A stretch of DNA of 64,000 nucleotides from Serratia symbiotica str. 'Cinara cedri' (GTDB lineage: Bacteria; Pseudomonadota; Gammaproteobacteria; Enterobacterales; Enterobacteriaceae), in contig CP002295.1 of assembly GCA_000238975.1 (NCBI GenBank), positions 806,001 to 870,000 on the forward strand, written 5' to 3'. Shown here piece after piece: positions 32,836-46,194 of the stretch (positions are counted from its first letter, which is position 1; every line of letters begins with the position of its first letter). The position numbers and the translations under genes are program-made. The notes under the pieces were generated by a model. The model did not search any database, was not told the DNA's origin, and worked only from the letters and a program-made list of their open reading frames with translations.

Positions 32836-34062
32836 TTAATCTAGTAACTTTTGAATACGTTTAAGACTAGATACTAATATCATCACTTCCTCTTGTGTAT
32901 TATATAATGCTAATGAGGCTCGACACATACTAGGTACCTTATAAAATTCCATTAGTGGCATAGCACAATGATGGCCAGTGCGAATCGCAATACCATATGT
33001 ATCGAGAAAGCTACCAACATCATAGGCATGGTGTTTGCCTAGATTGAAAGAAATTACTCCGGTGCGATCTGCGGAGCCGTATATTTTTAATGTAGGTATC
33101 CTGTATAATTCCTCTAGTGCATACTGAATAAGTGATTGTTCATATTCATGAATTGTTTCTAGACCAAGTGCATTCACGTAGTCAATAGCCGCGCCTAACC
33201 CAATAATAGCAGCCGTATTTGGTGAACCTGCTTCAAAACGCCATGGCGGTTCAGTAAAGGTAGTGCCGGAAATTAAGCTTACTTGTTGAATCATTGCCCC
33301 ACCTAACTCCCATGGCGGCATCTGCTGCAGCAATGATCGACGACCGTATAGTACTCCTATACCAGACGGTCCATATAGCTTATGACCAGAGAATACATAA
33401 AAATCGCACTCTAATGCCTGTACGTCAACTATATTATGCATAACTGCTTGCGCACCATCAATTAATACGCGTAAATTAGGGGCTTTCTTTTTGGCACGGA
33501 TGATAATATCACGCAGTGGATTAATTGTACCTAGTACATTAGATACCTGAGTTATAGATAATAATTTACAAGAAGAATCAATAATATCGACTAGAATATC
33601 CAAATCTAAGGTACCATTTTTATGCAATGGCCATACTCGTAGATTTAATCCATGCTCCTGTGCTAAAATCTGCCAGGGTACAATATTAGCGTGATGCTCC
33701 ATTTCAGTGATAATAATACTGTCGCCTGGATGTAGTAAGTGGCGACCAAAGCTATTAGCTACTAAATTAATACCTTCAGTAGCACCTTTAACAAAAATAA
33801 TCTCTTCTGCTGATGCTGCATTAAGAAATTGTGCTATTTTGTTACGTATTGCCTCTATTTGCTGTGTTGCGTTGGAGCTAAGGGTATGGGTGCCACGGTG
33901 CACTGCTGCATAACTATGACAATAAAATTCTAGTTCACTATTAATTACCACCTGTGGCTTTTGTGCGGTGGCAGCGCTGTCAAGGTACACTAATGGGTGA
34001 TTATGAATTTTCCGATGCAATAACGGAAAGTCGCGGCGTATGTGATCAATCGGATAACTCAT
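32836..34062 (-). CDS. sufS: SufS cysteine desulfurase (class II)
   Basis: PLP enzyme that removes sulfur from cysteine for Fe-S assembly. The product has 408 residues (E. coli 406). PLP-stacking His123 ([10 protein letters not shown]), Schiff-base Lys228 ([10 protein letters not shown]) and persulfide Cys366 (RTGHHCAMP) are all present. I choose the ATG at 34062: it overlaps the sufD stop as ATGA, has AAGGGAGAG upstream, and gives the family N-terminus; a reading extended 11 codons further has no support. Order sufA-B-C-D-S-E is that of E. coli. Confidence 0.97.
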   Translation of the reverse strand: MSYPIDHIRRDFPLLHRKIHNHPLVYLDSAATAQKPQVVINSELEFYCHSYAAVHRGTHTLSSNATQQIEAIRNKIAQFLNAASAEEIIFVKGATEGINLVANSFGRHLLHPGDSIIITEMEHHANIVPWQILAQEHGLNLRVWPLHKNGTLDLDILVDIIDSSCKLLSITQVSNVLGTINPLRDIIIRAKKKAPNLRVLIDGAQAVMHNIVDVQALECDFYVFSGHKLYGPSGIGVLYGRRSLLQQMPPWELGGAMIQQVSLISGTTFTEPPWRFEAGSPNTAAIIGLGAAIDYVNALGLETIHEYEQSLIQYALEELYRIPTLKIYGSADRTGVISFNLGKHHAYDVGSFLDTYGIAIRTGHHCAMPLMEFYKVPSMCRASLALYNTQEEVMILVSSLKRIQKLLD

Positions 34063-35348
34063 GCGCTCTCCCTTGGTAGACGCTGGGTGATACAATTTAT
34101 TACACTTTCTCGGAGAGTTTTATTTAGAATATTTGCAGTTAGTTCAGCAGAAAAAGCAACTATAATCATTTGCTGTGCATCCTGCTTATTAATACCACGT
34201 GACTGCATATAAAATAACTGCGCCACATCGATAGATCCAACTGTAGCTCCATGACTACATTTAACATCATCCGCATATATCTCCAACTCTGGTTTGGTGT
34301 TCACTTCCGCATCTTTGCCTAGAAGTAGATTACGGTTAGTCATATTACCATTGGTTTTAATTGATTTTTTAGCAACATTGATTATACCATGAAAGACTGC
34401 TTTAGCTTGATCACTTACTATGGTTTTATGTAGCTGATCACTATTACAATAACCTTGATTATGTTCTATATAGGTACGAATATCACATACCTCTTTACCA
34501 ATCGGTAATACTAGACTATTTATTTTTAGATTAGCACCCGTGCTATTAAATTGTGAGCTAATATTATGACGAGTTAATCTGGTTCCTAATAGGAAGTTAT
34601 CGCTTTTTACTTGTGCATTAGAGTTAATAACTAGGTCATTATGAGAAAAGTGGTAGCTAGATTTATTTTCAAAAGCTAGCTTATAGTGCAATAGCTTAGA
34701 ATTATTAGCTATATTAGCTGTTAACCGCGCACCAGTAAAGTGTTCAGCATCATCTAGACTTACATAATGCTCAATAACTTCAGCTTGCGCTCTAGGTAAG
34801 ATCTTAAGGTGATGACGATAATGTACGGTGCTTACCTCATTTTTTGTTTTCTTCCCGCTACTAATATGTAATAAGTATAGCGGCCTTGCTGCTTTTTTAT
34901 CACAAGGTAGGTGGATAATGCTAATTTCTTTTGCTAGGCTTTCCGTTAAGTGTAAAAAAATTTCTGATTGAACGGGCTGTGCTGACAGAGTGTGTACAGT
35001 ATCGTTGGTTACTAGTTCAAATAAATACTCACCTAGATAGGAATCACTTAACATTGCGTTAAATTGTCCATTAATAAATACTAAACGATAAGCATCAATA
35101 TTGAGCGCTAATGTATCGCGCTGTACGATAGTAACCGGTTCGGACAAAGGTGTAGTAAATTCTTGATTACACATTTCCTTCAATGGAACATGTTTCCAAT
35201 TTTCATCTTTACATGTTAGGGAACAAAGATGTTGTACTTGTTGCCAGTGTGTCAAGGCGTGAGCAGTATGTTTTTCACTACCGCATTTAAACAGGTTAGA
35301 CCACTGCTGTAATACATGTAAGCGTTCATTATTCAGCAAGCCAGCCAT
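34059..35348 (-). CDS. sufD: SufD, Fe-S scaffold complex subunit
   Basis: Partner of SufB and SufC in the SufBC2D scaffold on which [Fe-S] clusters form; needed for iron entry. The product has 429 residues (E. coli 423). It has a beta-helix core with [23 protein letters not shown]-like and RINSL-type repeats. The functional region [12 protein letters not shown] carries the counterparts of E. coli Cys358 and His360, and [15 protein letters not shown] follows. The start is the ATG at 35348, overlapping the last 20 bases of sufC, preceded by GAGGAG; a GTG two codons earlier is less likely. Its stop overlaps the sufS start (ATGA). More diverged than SufB and SufC, as is typical of this subunit. 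Confidence 0.96.
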   Translation of the reverse strand: MAGLLNNERLHVLQQWSNLFKCGSEKHTAHALTHWQQVQHLCSLTCKDENWKHVPLKEMCNQEFTTPLSEPVTIVQRDTLALNIDAYRLVFINGQFNAMLSDSYLGEYLFELVTNDTVHTLSAQPVQSEIFLHLTESLAKEISIIHLPCDKKAARPLYLLHISSGKKTKNEVSTVHYRHHLKILPRAQAEVIEHYVSLDDAEHFTGARLTANIANNSKLLHYKLAFENKSSYHFSHNDLVINSNAQVKSDNFLLGTRLTRHNISSQFNSTGANLKINSLVLPIGKEVCDIRTYIEHNQGYCNSDQLHKTIVSDQAKAVFHGIINVAKKSIKTNGNMTNRNLLLGKDAEVNTKPELEIYADDVKCSHGATVGSIDVAQLFYMQSRGINKQDAQQMIIVAFSAELTANILNKTLRESVINCITQRLPRESA

Positions 35349-36069
35349 AACCACGCTCCTCTAATTGTTTCACTAGCGCGAAATCGCTAGATTTTATGAT
35401 ACGCCCGTGAGACAAAACATGTACGTAGTCTGGCTTGATATAATTCAGAATACGTTGGTAATGAGTGATAATAATAAATGCGCGTTTCCCATCTCTTAGT
35501 GTATTGACTCCGTTAGTAACAATCTTAAGTGCATCAATATCTAGGCCGGAATCAGTTTCATCTAGAATACATAAAGTTGGCTCGAGTGCTGCCATTTGTA
35601 AAATATCATTACGTTTTTTCTCTCCGCCGGAGAAACCTACATTTACAGATCGAGTAAGTAAGTCATTCGGCATCTTCAATAGTGTAATTTTATCTTCAAT
35701 AAACTTTGTAAAATCAAAACGATCAAGCGCCGGATATTGACGATATTTACGCACTGCATTAACCGAAGCCTGAAGAAAGAACAGGTTACTAACACCTGGA
35801 ATCTCCACTGGGTATTGAAATGCTAGAAATACTCCTTCACCAGCACGTTCCTCTGGTGCTAATTTTAGCAAATCCTTACCTTTAAAAATCACTTCACCTT
35901 CTGTAACCTTATAACCTTCATAGCCTGCTAGCGTATTGGAAAGTGTACTTTTGCCAGCACCATTTGGTCCCATAATGGCATGAACTTCACCAGGATTAAT
36001 TACCAAATTCAACCCATTAAGGATTTCATTACCTTCTACACTTACGTTTAAATTCTTAATACTTAACAT
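35329..36069 (-). CDS. sufC: SufC, ATPase of the SufBCD complex
   Basis: ABC-type ATPase that drives conformational change in SufBC2D. The product has 246 residues (E. coli 248). Walker A GPNGAGKST (34-42), ABC signature FSGGEKKR (146-153), Walker B LCILDETDSGLD (166-177) and switch His203 (IITHYQRIL) are intact. An AGGA ribosome site precedes the ATG, 41 bases after sufB. Overlaps sufD by 20 bases, so the two are likely translationally coupled. Confidence 0.98.
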   Translation of the reverse strand: MLSIKNLNVSVEGNEILNGLNLVINPGEVHAIMGPNGAGKSTLSNTLAGYEGYKVTEGEVIFKGKDLLKLAPEERAGEGVFLAFQYPVEIPGVSNLFFLQASVNAVRKYRQYPALDRFDFTKFIEDKITLLKMPNDLLTRSVNVGFSGGEKKRNDILQMAALEPTLCILDETDSGLDIDALKIVTNGVNTLRDGKRAFIIITHYQRILNYIKPDYVHVLSHGRIIKSSDFALVKQLEERGYGWLAE

Positions 36070-36110
36070 GAATTATCCTAAGGTTTTGCTACTAAGCTAA
36101 AATTTGGCAG

Positions 36111-37574
36111 TTACCCTATACTATGTTCTAGGCTAATTGCCAATAGCTGCTTAGCTTCAGCGACAAACTCTAATGGCATCTCAGAGAAAACATCCCTACA
36201 GAAGCCATGAACTATTATTAATATAGCATCTTCTTCACTAATACCACGTTGGCGACAATAAAATAACTGATTATCACTTATCTTTGCTGTTGTAGCTTCA
36301 TGTTCTAACTGAGCGCTGTTATTGCGTATTTCAATAGATGGGTAGGTATGAGCACTACTATTTGGCCCGATTAGCATCGAGTCGCACTGTGTAAAGTTAC
36401 GTGCATTGTCTGCTTCTGGTAGTACTTTTACTAGCCCACGATAGGTATTATTACTTTGACCGGCAGATATCCCTTTAGCAATAATGGTGGATTGAGTATT
36501 TTTACCAATATGGATCATCTTAGTGCCAGTATCTGCCTGTTGGTATCCATTAGTTAACGCTACTGAGAAAAATTTACCAATTGAGTTATCACCTTGTAAA
36601 ATAACACTAGGATATTTCCAGGTAATAGCTGAGCCTGTTTCAGATTGGGTCCAGGACATTTTTGATCCATTGCCCTTACAGTGTGCGCGTTTAGTAACAA
36701 AATTTAGGATACCAGCTTCTCTATCTCCTCCAGAAAACCAATTCTGCACTGTTGAGTATTTCACTTCAGCGTCTTCATGTAAAACTACTTCAACCACTGC
36801 AGCATGTAACTGGTATTTATTGCGCACTGGGGCAGAGCAGCCCTCAATATAACTAACGTAACTACTCTTATCGGCGATAAGGAGGGTGCGTTCAAATTGT
36901 CCGGTTTTGGCAGCATTAATTCGAAAGTAGGTTGATAGCTCCATTGGGCAACGAACTCCTTTAGGCACATATATAAAAGTCCCATCAGAGGCTACCGCCC
37001 CATTTAAAGCTGCGAAGAAATTGTCATCCACCGGCACTACACGTCCTAAATATTGACGTACAAGATCAGGATATTCCTGAATAGCTTCGCTAAATGAGCA
37101 AAAAATCACTCCATGTTCTGCCAGTTTTTCACGGTAAGTGGTAGCAACAGAAACGGAGTCAAAAATAGCATCTATTGCTATTTCGCCACCTTCACGTACT
37201 GGCACTCCAAGTTGATTAAATGCTGATTCTACTTCATGGGTTAGATATTTTTTTTCTGTTCCAGTGTCATTCTCATCACAACTGCTACAGGACGGCGCTG
37301 AATAATAACTATAATCCCCATAATTTAGTTGTGGATAGTGAGCTTTTAGCCAGTGTGGTTCCTCCATTTGCAACCAAGCTTGATAGGCGTCAAGACGAAA
37401 TGCTAACATCCAAGATGGCTCGTTGCGCTTGATTGAAATCGCGCGTATAACCTCTTCATTAATGCCATTTGTTAACTCATCTGTAGCCAGTTGAGTAAAG
37501 AAACCTTCTTTATAATATCTGTCACTAACCCAAGTTTCTATTTCATCAGATATTTCTATATTACTTTGCGTCAT
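36111..37574 (-). CDS. sufB: SufB, Fe-S scaffold protein
   Basis: Scaffold subunit that receives sulfur from SufE and assembles the cluster. The product has 487 residues from the ATG at 37574 (E. coli 495). N-terminal CxxC-type [12 protein letters not shown], conserved [61 protein letters not shown] and the functional Cys in [11 protein letters not shown] (E. coli Cys405) are present. The frame could also start at a TTG at 37592 that overlaps the sufA stop. I prefer the ATG because the length up to [15 protein letters not shown] then equals E. coli. It has only a weak ribosome site, so the start is uncertain. Confidence 0.96.
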   Translation of the reverse strand: MTQSNIEISDEIETWVSDRYYKEGFFTQLATDELTNGINEEVIRAISIKRNEPSWMLAFRLDAYQAWLQMEEPHWLKAHYPQLNYGDYSYYSAPSCSSCDENDTGTEKKYLTHEVESAFNQLGVPVREGGEIAIDAIFDSVSVATTYREKLAEHGVIFCSFSEAIQEYPDLVRQYLGRVVPVDDNFFAALNGAVASDGTFIYVPKGVRCPMELSTYFRINAAKTGQFERTLLIADKSSYVSYIEGCSAPVRNKYQLHAAVVEVVLHEDAEVKYSTVQNWFSGGDREAGILNFVTKRAHCKGNGSKMSWTQSETGSAITWKYPSVILQGDNSIGKFFSVALTNGYQQADTGTKMIHIGKNTQSTIIAKGISAGQSNNTYRGLVKVLPEADNARNFTQCDSMLIGPNSSAHTYPSIEIRNNSAQLEHEATTAKISDNQLFYCRQRGISEEDAILIIVHGFCRDVFSEMPLEFVAEAKQLLAISLEHSIG

Positions 37575-37588
37575 GTTAATTGCATCAC

Positions 37589-37954
37589 TCAAGTGCTAAA
37601 ACTCTCACCACACCCGCAAGAATGCTGAGCTTTAGGATTATTAAATTTAAACATCTGATTTAACCCTCTATGGACAAAATCTACTGTAGTGCCATCAAGA
37701 AATGGCATAGCTTTTAATGGTATATAAAGTTTAGCACCATCACGTTCAAACAGCAGGTCATCATTAGCAGGATTAAAACTTAAATCTAACGCATAAGTAA
37801 AACCGGCACATCCAGATTGCTTAATACTTAATTGCAGTCCTTTTACCTGTGGTTGCGTTAGTTTAATAATTTGTTGTACGGCGCTATCGGTTAGCGTAAT
37901 ACCTCGCCAGATATGATCGCATAAAGAAAAAGTTTCAATATTTTTCGTTTGCAT
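37589..37954 (-). CDS. sufA: SufA, A-type Fe-S carrier
   Basis: Carries assembled clusters from SufBCD to apoproteins. The product has 121 residues (E. coli 122). The three cluster-binding cysteines are Cys49 (QSGCAGFTY) and Cys113/Cys115 (HSCGCGESF). [20 protein letters not shown] is the conserved C-terminal segment. First gene of the operon; GGT-type ribosome site before the ATG. The upstream DNA should hold the OxyR/IscR/IHF-controlled promoter of E. coli, but I cannot recognise those sites here, so stress regulation may be lost (inference). Confidence 0.97.
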   Translation of the reverse strand: MQTKNIETFSLCDHIWRGITLTDSAVQQIIKLTQPQVKGLQLSIKQSGCAGFTYALDLSFNPANDDLLFERDGAKLYIPLKAMPFLDGTTVDFVHRGLNQMFKFNNPKAQHSCGCGESFST

Positions 37955-40900
37955 AATTTTACCTTAAATTTATATCTGATTATCACTTAACTAGATAGTG
38001 TATGCTATAGTCATTAGGCATGTAATTTTAACTACTTGTTTTGTAAATACATTAAACTGAGTACTAATTCTATTAACCTAGTTAATTAAGTCTAATCATT
38101 AGTGATAAAACCTAATCATTAGTGATAGAGATTTACTTTTTTAGTGCATTAGAGTTAACATATGCTCTCTAAGGTGACTCACTATACTATATACGTCTAA
38201 TCTCTTTGCAATCATGTACTATTTGTAGATAGTACTGAAATAATTTATGATAAAAAATATATGAAATATCTATTTAAATATATTATGTATTATAAAATAC
38301 ACCCAGAGACAGTAAACACCCTTCTTTAGTCATTAAACACTGTACTGTATGATGTAAAAGTGATCAATAATGACTAGCCATAGTAGAATGTAGTATACGG
38401 CATAGATGCTTGCATCTATTATTAATGTTGGTCTATCCGATACCTGTGGTAAAAATGTAGTACTAAAATATAAGAAATATTTAGTGTTAACAACTATAAT
38501 CAGGTGATTAACATTGACTTTAAATATTGGTAATAATTATAGAGTCAGTCTATATACATAACTACATGTACGGACAATCAGCTATTATTTTTATCTATTG
38601 CACAGTTATAATTTATGCTCTGTGATATAATTATTTTATCATATAGCTAATAAAATTATTAATTTGTATGGCTATTCTTAGGCAATTCTCTACTAGTTAG
38701 CAAAAATTCAATTTTGAAAGTACTTGTTATAAGCTTACAATCAATGAAATATAACTACAAAAGTAATATTTTTATTATCTAGTATTGCACTTTTTATTCT
38801 ATATAGGACACTCTATAGTACATAATTAGCATTGCTAAATTAGCAGTGATTTATATATTTTAGTCTATACTGTTATGCATATATTTATTATTGAAAAAGA
38901 TTTATATATTTCCTAAATTCTTGTGACTTTATCATTGTTTCTAAAGATTGTTTACGCGTAGTGCAGTAGTCTCCTTTCAGACTAGAAATTTATAAGATTA
39001 CGTAATTAGATGCAGTACTTTGTATGTCTTTATTTAAAGCCTAAGTTATAAACTGATGAATTAATAAGCAAATACAATAGGTATTGTAGAAATAAAAAAA
39101 CAATATTATGTATACCTCTGTATATGTTTTACTATATATCTAACTAAATATATTATAATCTACACAATAATTATTGGTAATAATAATAGTTAGTATTATT
39201 TTTAACTTCATAACTATGACCAATAATGCTTATCTCCTCAAGGAGATAGTAGTTATGTTTAGTATATTAAAGTATGCTTCTATGTTATATCGATTGATAT
39301 CCCGTATCCAAAAAAATATTTTATACTTGTTTTACGATATTTTTATATTGATTAGATACGTGATTATTTATTATCCGCAATTCATGGTTTTATTTCTAAA
39401 ATTTAACTATGCTAATGTATATAGCTATTATAAATTTTAGTGCGCACTAATAATGTCAATTATCTCCTGCATTAGAGATGACATAACGTTATAACAAACT
39501 TATACTCCACGTTTATTGTCCGGAGTTATTTTACTGACTGTTAAAGCTTATTATTATAGTTAATGTAATCAATGCTAATATTTTTAGTCAAACAAAAGAA
39601 ATAAACTGCAGTAATGAGTGCATTAATGAGCTGTATTTATGTCTTGATATTTACTTTGTAAATTAATAAATACACGATGTGTATTTAAATAGTTTAAAGT
39701 TTTCTTAATAATTTATATATCTATAAGATATTATATGCTTATATTAAGTAAGGAATATTTTCCTTGTAGATTCTACATCTGATTGTTATTCATATTTATG
39801 AATACAGTTACTATATTATTCGTGATCATGTCTAAAGGGATGTAAGTTACGTATAAATATATACGATATAAAAATCCGTCACTCAATATCACATGCTTAT
39901 GATTTTTTATCTATTAGATTAGGATATATTTTATATTTGATATAAAGTACTAATTCAGCTTCTGATAGTTATTGCTTGGTATCAAGTTAGTTCTGGTTTA
40001 TAAGATAGAGGTATTAATATTCTTGGTTTTATATGCTGCAGAGCGTCTAGTTTCTACAGTTATATATGCTTTAACGGCTAACATATTCTCAGTGAGTGAT
40101 TTTAAAATTACTTAACACATTAACCTAGTCCAGTATTATGAATATGCATCTCTTACAATTTTATATATTGTAGTAAAAAGAAAGATTATAAAAAAATCTT
40201 TTAGATAAGAATCACTGATTTATAAATATTATTACTGCGATAAATGGTTTAACCATTAATGCTATTATAGCTGATAAATACTACTATATTTTATATATTT
40301 TCATCTCTGACAAAAAGCTTTAGTTGCGTCATAACAGTTAATATTGGTATTTTGTTATTTAATGTTAAAGCAAGCGTAAATATTTATATCTACTATTAAA
40401 TATTATCTAAGTATTAGTATATTATATTGCTTAAATAAAGATGAATAATAACTTATTTTATACTAATTATTTAGTCTGATTATATTCAGACCTGGTGATT
40501 AATTTTTAGCTTATATATAATATAATTCATGACAGATTATGCTATGCATTAAGTTATCATCGGGTTAACATAATATTCATAATTATTAGTGATTAATAAT
40601 TACATATGTTTATAGCGGCATATGTTTTATGGATAAAAGTCTATTAAACATTATTTGTTATATTAATTTTACTATTTTTATTAGATTAGTGATTGTATTA
40701 ACTTAAAGTTAAGTGTCGCATGAGTTCAATAGCCTCTATAAATATTTTATTAATTAGAAGTGAGTAGTGTTTACTGATTGCGTATTGATTAATATTATAA
40801 AAATACGTTGCGTAACGATAAATGAAATAAATATTATTTAACATATAATGTCTCTATATATCTAGAATAATAGAGTTATATTTAGTTAAATTGCTTTAAT

Positions 40901-41391
40901 AAATATTAATTTACTTATAGGTGTAATTAAAATAAAAAAATAAACTGTAAATATAATGCTTATAGTATTATTATTTAATTTTTTATGATGCGATCATCGC
41001 TTAAATATCATTTATTAATTGAATTAATTAAGGTATTTAAGAAACAGGTTATAATATATGAATATCAACGTGCTTTTATATGTTATACATACAGTTATTT
41101 ATGGTATTTGTATAGTATATACTATATTTATATATTGTATATATATTATAATGATTATATATGTTTATATAAACTAATTATAGTAATTTATGCTGACTAC
41201 ATACTCATATAGGATTACATTAGATTGTTGTTTATACTATCCTAATTTTATTGGCAATAAATATTGTAAATCTATGTATGCGTATTATCATTTAATTATA
41301 TCGAGAAAATGCACAATATACTGCAAAAATTGACAAATATACACTTTAATAATACGCTACTACAATATTAGCTCTTTAGGAAAGATCCCTA
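37955..41391. other. 3.4 kb gene desert between sufA and ydiK
   Basis: E. coli has ydiH, ydiI (menI) and ydiJ here; none is recognisable. The longest frames, 39174-39440 (88 codons) and 40985-41212 (75 codons), are made almost only of Ile, Tyr, Leu, Phe, Lys and Asn, lack ribosome sites and look like chance. A 16-bp direct repeat lies at 38092-38127. The sufA promoter should be in the first 150 bases. Confidence 0.7.
38092..38127. repeat. Direct repeat, 2 x 16 bp, period 20
   Basis: CTAATCATTAGTGATA occurs at 38092-38107 and 38112-38127. Each copy contains the self-complementary CTAATCATTAG, so the pair could form hairpins or be a dimer-binding array. It lies about 140 bases upstream of the sufA start. 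Confidence 0.7.
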
Positions 41392-42474
41392 TTGATTACA
41401 CAACTGAAATATGAATATGATTTACCACGAATTATTTTTGGCACCCTGTTTATTGCAACAATGATCATTGTTAGTATTTGGGTTATTCAGCCATTTATTC
41501 CAGGTTTAGCTTGGGCTGCCATGGTAGTGATTACTACTTGGCCATTACTGATCAAGTTACAAAAAATACTGTGGGGTAAACGTTCACTAGCGGTAATTAT
41601 CATGACGCTGCTGCTGATCTTGTTGTTTATCTTGCCAATTTCTCTAATGATTGTAAGTTTGATAAGTAATAGTGGCTTTGTTATTGCATGGACTAACACT
41701 TTAAGCAAAATGCATATGCCTGATCTGATGTGGCTACAATCACTACCAATGTTCGGTGATAAAATTTATAATAGTTATCATATTTTATTAAATACCGGAG
41801 GTTCAGCTATTTTGGCGAGAGTGCAACCATATTTTGTTCAAACTGCTACTTGGTTTGTTACTCAGGCTATACATATAGGTCGTCTATTATTAGACTGTAC
41901 TCTAATGTTATTATTTAGTGTGATTTTATATGCGCGCGGTGAACAAGTATCATGTAGTATTCGTCATTTTGCAGTGCGTTTAGGTGCTGAGCGTGGGGAT
42001 GCTGCAGTATTGATAGGGGGGCAAGCGATTAGAGCAGTAGCGCTAGGCGTAGTAGTTACAGCATTAGTCCAAGCAGTGCTGGGATGGATTAGTTTGGTAC
42101 TAAGCGGCATTCCCGTAGTTACTTGGTTGACATTGCTGATTTTTATTTGCTGCTTAGCACAATTAGGGCCACTGCCAGTGTTAGTGCCAGTTATTATTTG
42201 GCTATACTGGGGTGGCGAAAATACTTGGGCTACAGTGCTTGTAATATGGAGTTGCATGGCTGCAGCACTAGATAACGTGTTACGTCCAATACTGATACGT
42301 ATGGAGGCTGATCTACCAACTATACTAATCTTGTTAGGGGTCATTGGAGGAATATTAGCATTTGGTTTAATTGGTCTTTTTATTGGTCCTGTGGTTTTAG
42401 CCGTCTCTTATCGTCTGCTCACAATATGGATAGATGAAATAGCTAACCCGAGTACCGTATTACCTAACTCCTAA
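41392..42474 (+). CDS. ydiK: YdiK, AI-2E/PerM-family membrane transporter
   Basis: Polytopic inner-membrane protein of the AI-2 exporter (TqsA)/PerM superfamily; substrate unknown. The product has 360 residues (E. coli 370). Hydrophobic segments at about 14-50, 62-90, 160-182, 210-240, 245-270, 275-300 and 315-345. Conserved PFIPGLAWAAMVVITTWP, RGDAAVLIGGQAIRAVALGVVVTALVQAVLG and DNVLRPILIRMEADLP-IL blocks match YdiK. The start is TTG at 41392, with AGGAAAG upstream; no in-frame ATG gives the family N-terminus. The C-terminal tail is ten residues shorter than in E. coli. An isolated gene flanked by deserts on both sides, so probably selected for on its own. Confidence 0.93.
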   Translation: MITQLKYEYDLPRIIFGTLFIATMIIVSIWVIQPFIPGLAWAAMVVITTWPLLIKLQKILWGKRSLAVIIMTLLLILLFILPISLMIVSLISNSGFVIAWTNTLSKMHMPDLMWLQSLPMFGDKIYNSYHILLNTGGSAILARVQPYFVQTATWFVTQAIHIGRLLLDCTLMLLFSVILYARGEQVSCSIRHFAVRLGAERGDAAVLIGGQAIRAVALGVVVTALVQAVLGWISLVLSGIPVVTWLTLLIFICCLAQLGPLPVLVPVIIWLYWGGENTWATVLVIWSCMAAALDNVLRPILIRMEADLPTILILLGVIGGILAFGLIGLFIGPVVLAVSYRLLTIWIDEIANPSTVLPNS

Positions 42475-45274
42475 AGAACGGTATTTATAATAGATTTATG
42501 CCATAATTTTTATGTTTTTAGCTAAAAATAAAATATAATGCTATTATTTAGCTGGGTGATATTTAAGTATATTTTAACTTAAAAGTATAATAGTAATATT
42601 TATTATGGCATGTAGATTGTTAAATATTATTTATAGTATATTTATATTTTTATATAAAAATTATTTTTTATTCTGAAATTTATATTTCATTATAACATTT
42701 ATCAATTGAGTAGTAATAATGCTACAGAATTTTCCTAAATAAACTTTAAACTAAAATTAATATTTAATAGACTAATTTATATATATTAGATTTTTAGCTA
42801 AAAAATAAGAACATTTCTCTGTCTACTATGATTTAGTATAGAATAGGCATTTATATATTGCTTGCATTTTAACTTATGTCTGATTCCCAGGTGAGAGAAT
42901 TTAACTGATTATCTAAATTACAGTAGTGATTTGTTAATATTTAACAATATCTTAATATATTTACTTGGTAAGCTAGTTTTATATATATTATTATGATAGT
43001 AGATTACTAATATTCCTATATCTATATGTTATTCTATTGATAGCTATTAAATATTCCTAATATAGGGGCTATAAGTTTACATATAGCGCTAATTTACTGT
43101 ATTTTTTATTACATAATAGGTACTATTACTGAATTATATTATACTTAAAGTTAAGATATTTCAAGCTCTTTGCTAAAGATTAATTATATTATAAATTATA
43201 ATTATTAGTGAATAGTTAGATTGTTTGTTAAACGCCCAAGATTATTATCAATATTGATTATTTTCTTAATTATACTGTATACATAGCTAAGTGCATGATT
43301 ATATATATTTGCAATAAATTTTTAACACTGAGATCACTTATGTTTTCTTTAATATTACTAAATACTATATTTGCTCTAATTATATCTTTCTACAATAGAG
43401 ATATATGTAAATATTAAATATATATAATATTACGCTATTTATATTTACTATATAAATTTAATATAAGTTAATATCATATTTTATTTAGTCGTAAAATAAC
43501 TTCCTTAGTTTAATTTAATAATTACTTCATTTAAGTAATATCTTGTTTTATATATAATTTGACCCATATTTATCTTTTGTATTTTCCCTTACTTAATCTA
43601 TAAATTCAGTTGCAATATATCTTATTATTCTTATACAATATGTTTGACTAATAGGTAAATATTTAGCAAATTATAATTATTAACTCCATGATGGTAAAAT
43701 TTTATACTCCTGTTTTTAAATTCTCAGTTAATATTATTAGAATTATATTAATAAAGCTAGATATACACCAAATATTAATTTTTAGTAAAAAATGCGATTA
43801 TTAATATATCATATGTAATGTTATATATAATTTACTATACCTAGCCACTCTTATTTAAGGAAAATAACACATCCCCCATAAATATCAGTAATATATAATA
43901 ATTAAGCAGTGTTTTCAATTTAAGTCTTTACTTTAAACTGCAAATTAGCAGGCATATTTCATATATTATAATATTTACTAAATTTTAACTAGTGAGATAT
44001 TTAAATGTTATAGCTAAGGTAATTTTGGTGTAGTTTTTCCTATTAATGCATTAGTCCAGATGTTATCTTCAGTATGTTAATAACGTTCATGGATAATGTA
44101 TATCCTATGAAACTATTATAATAATTTATTTATAAATACTTATTTAGTGTAAGTTAAGTAAATATCTGATACATATATCAATTGATATTTTAATATTTCT
44201 ATATATTTATCTTTTTATTTGTAATTTTTAATAAAATATAGCTGTAATCACAGTTATCTAGTGACCTTAAAATTATTAATCTAATCTAAAAAATGACTAA
44301 AGCAACGAATAGTATAATATGTATCTTTTATTTTAATGGTAGAGAGATATATAATTGATACTAAGATATAATCGCGTAGAAAGATGTATTAATTTGAATA
44401 TAGACTTTATTACTTAGAACATGAACAACAATAAAAAATGTTAGAAATATTTTATTAGAATTTTACTATTCTATAGTACTATTAATTTTATGAAATAAAA
44501 TAATACGTATTACTTATTATTAGTAGATATACTATCACTAGTATATATAGTAATAGTATGTTAATATTAGTAGCTTAATTATTATACTATATTTTAAGTG
44601 TCTTGTGCTAAGCGCTAGATGAAATCATGTACTATTTTGTAACGAGTACTTATCAACAATATCTATCAATATTATTGATAGTATAAAAATACTATTAGGC
44701 GTAAAAGTGGGGTAAGATGATTATCTTATATAATAAATATATAAATATTACTGATAATATTTTTTTTCTTGTTATTATTTTTAGGATAAAAACAATAATA
44801 CTAAATTTACTCAAATAAAAATTTCACCGCTAATTAATGACCTATCTTGAATAGTATAAGAAAACTATGTTTTAGTTTTAAAAAATATTTTTTCTTATAA
44901 AACATTATCTTCATTAATAAAATTATACGATAATTACATTATCGCTTCAGCTAAATATTGAAATCCTTTTCATAATTATACTTATACTCTTAGTGATTTA
45001 GGATCACACATTCTTTCCTAATAAAAAATTTAGTTTTATTCTTAGTTAAAGTATTAAGCGTTAGATAACACTAGTATTAGTTAGCTGTTCAGCGTATACA
45101 GTATGGATAGATAATCGAAATAAATGATTATATGTCAATAACAATAACATAGTTTATCTATATGCTTTAGTGCAGTTTAACTTTTACATTTACCCTATAG
45201 CTTGTATGTCACTTTAAAAAATGCTAATAAAGATTTATTTACAATGAGATATCCTTGTATCCTTAATTATTGAA

Positions 45275-45288
45275 GCTTGCTAGCAAGC
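45275..45288. repeat. 14-base perfect palindrome
   Basis: GCTTGCTAGCAAGC is its own reverse complement and half GC, in a region almost free of G and C. Unknown role. Confidence 0.45.
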
Positions 45289-46194
45289 GGTAATTTAATA
45301 TAAAATCAGCAAGAAAAAAATTCTAATATCCTTGTGATAGATTACGAGATAAGGCTTATAAATTATGCTTATGTATCATATTAACGTAACATGCTTATAT
45401 ACATATTTATTTATTACAGCTACTCACTAGCTAGGTATTACTTAGAATTTTTATTTCAGTAGACTTCCTAAAAGATAGCTATCCAATAAAGACCTTGTAG
45501 AACAAAGCAACCTATATATCTGTCATTATACATGACCTGGATTATTGTAGTATTCTCTTTGCGATATTCCTATGATAATTACCCTTGCATAATATATTAA
45601 TACTGTTTAGCAGAGGGTTAATAATTAAATTACACTTATATTAAGTTAAGGTGATTAATAGAATAGTTTATTAGTATTTACATAATTAGATCGTGATATA
45701 GCGCCGTTAATATCATTTATCTTAAGCTTAAATAATTTAGTTATAATATAAAATTTCACTTAATTAGTTGATGATTTTATGTTTTTTTTGGTAAAAAATT
45801 GGTAATTTATTATTTTTTTAAATGTAAGCAAAGGGTAATAAATTATATTGTTCGCATTTACTAATTAGAAAGAATGAATTTAATAATTTTTTTTTAAAGG
45901 TGACTAATAAGTAGATCATTATATTTTTTAAGTTATTATGTATAGCGATATTTTAATATCAATTGAGATCTACATAATTCAATAATTTTTTATAGTACAA
46001 TAAATTAAGATTTATTCTAGCTATAAGGTCTGAACTATGATTCAAACTATTACAATTAGTTTATATTTATATTGCAGTTTATTTACTTTTGTTTTAGCAA
46101 ATCAGCTAAAAACATAGCTACTAATAAAATTAGATGTAAGTGTAATATTTATTTAATGTTATTTTGTATCGGTTTTCTTAATGTAGAAATACTT

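Noticed and set aside
34063-34095. Eleven-codon upstream extension of SufS
   Set aside because: The inner ATG overlaps the sufD stop as ATGA, has a good ribosome site and gives the family length.
36523-37432. Plus-strand frames opposite sufB (109 and 70 codons) and similar frames opposite trpD, trpB, pykF, sufC, ydiK, pheS and rplT
   Set aside because: Antisense or off-frame shadows of conserved genes; the true genes have full family similarity.
39174-41212. Frames of 88 and 75 codons in the sufA-ydiK desert
   Set aside because: Composition of translated random AT-rich DNA; the hydrophobic look follows from A/T codons.
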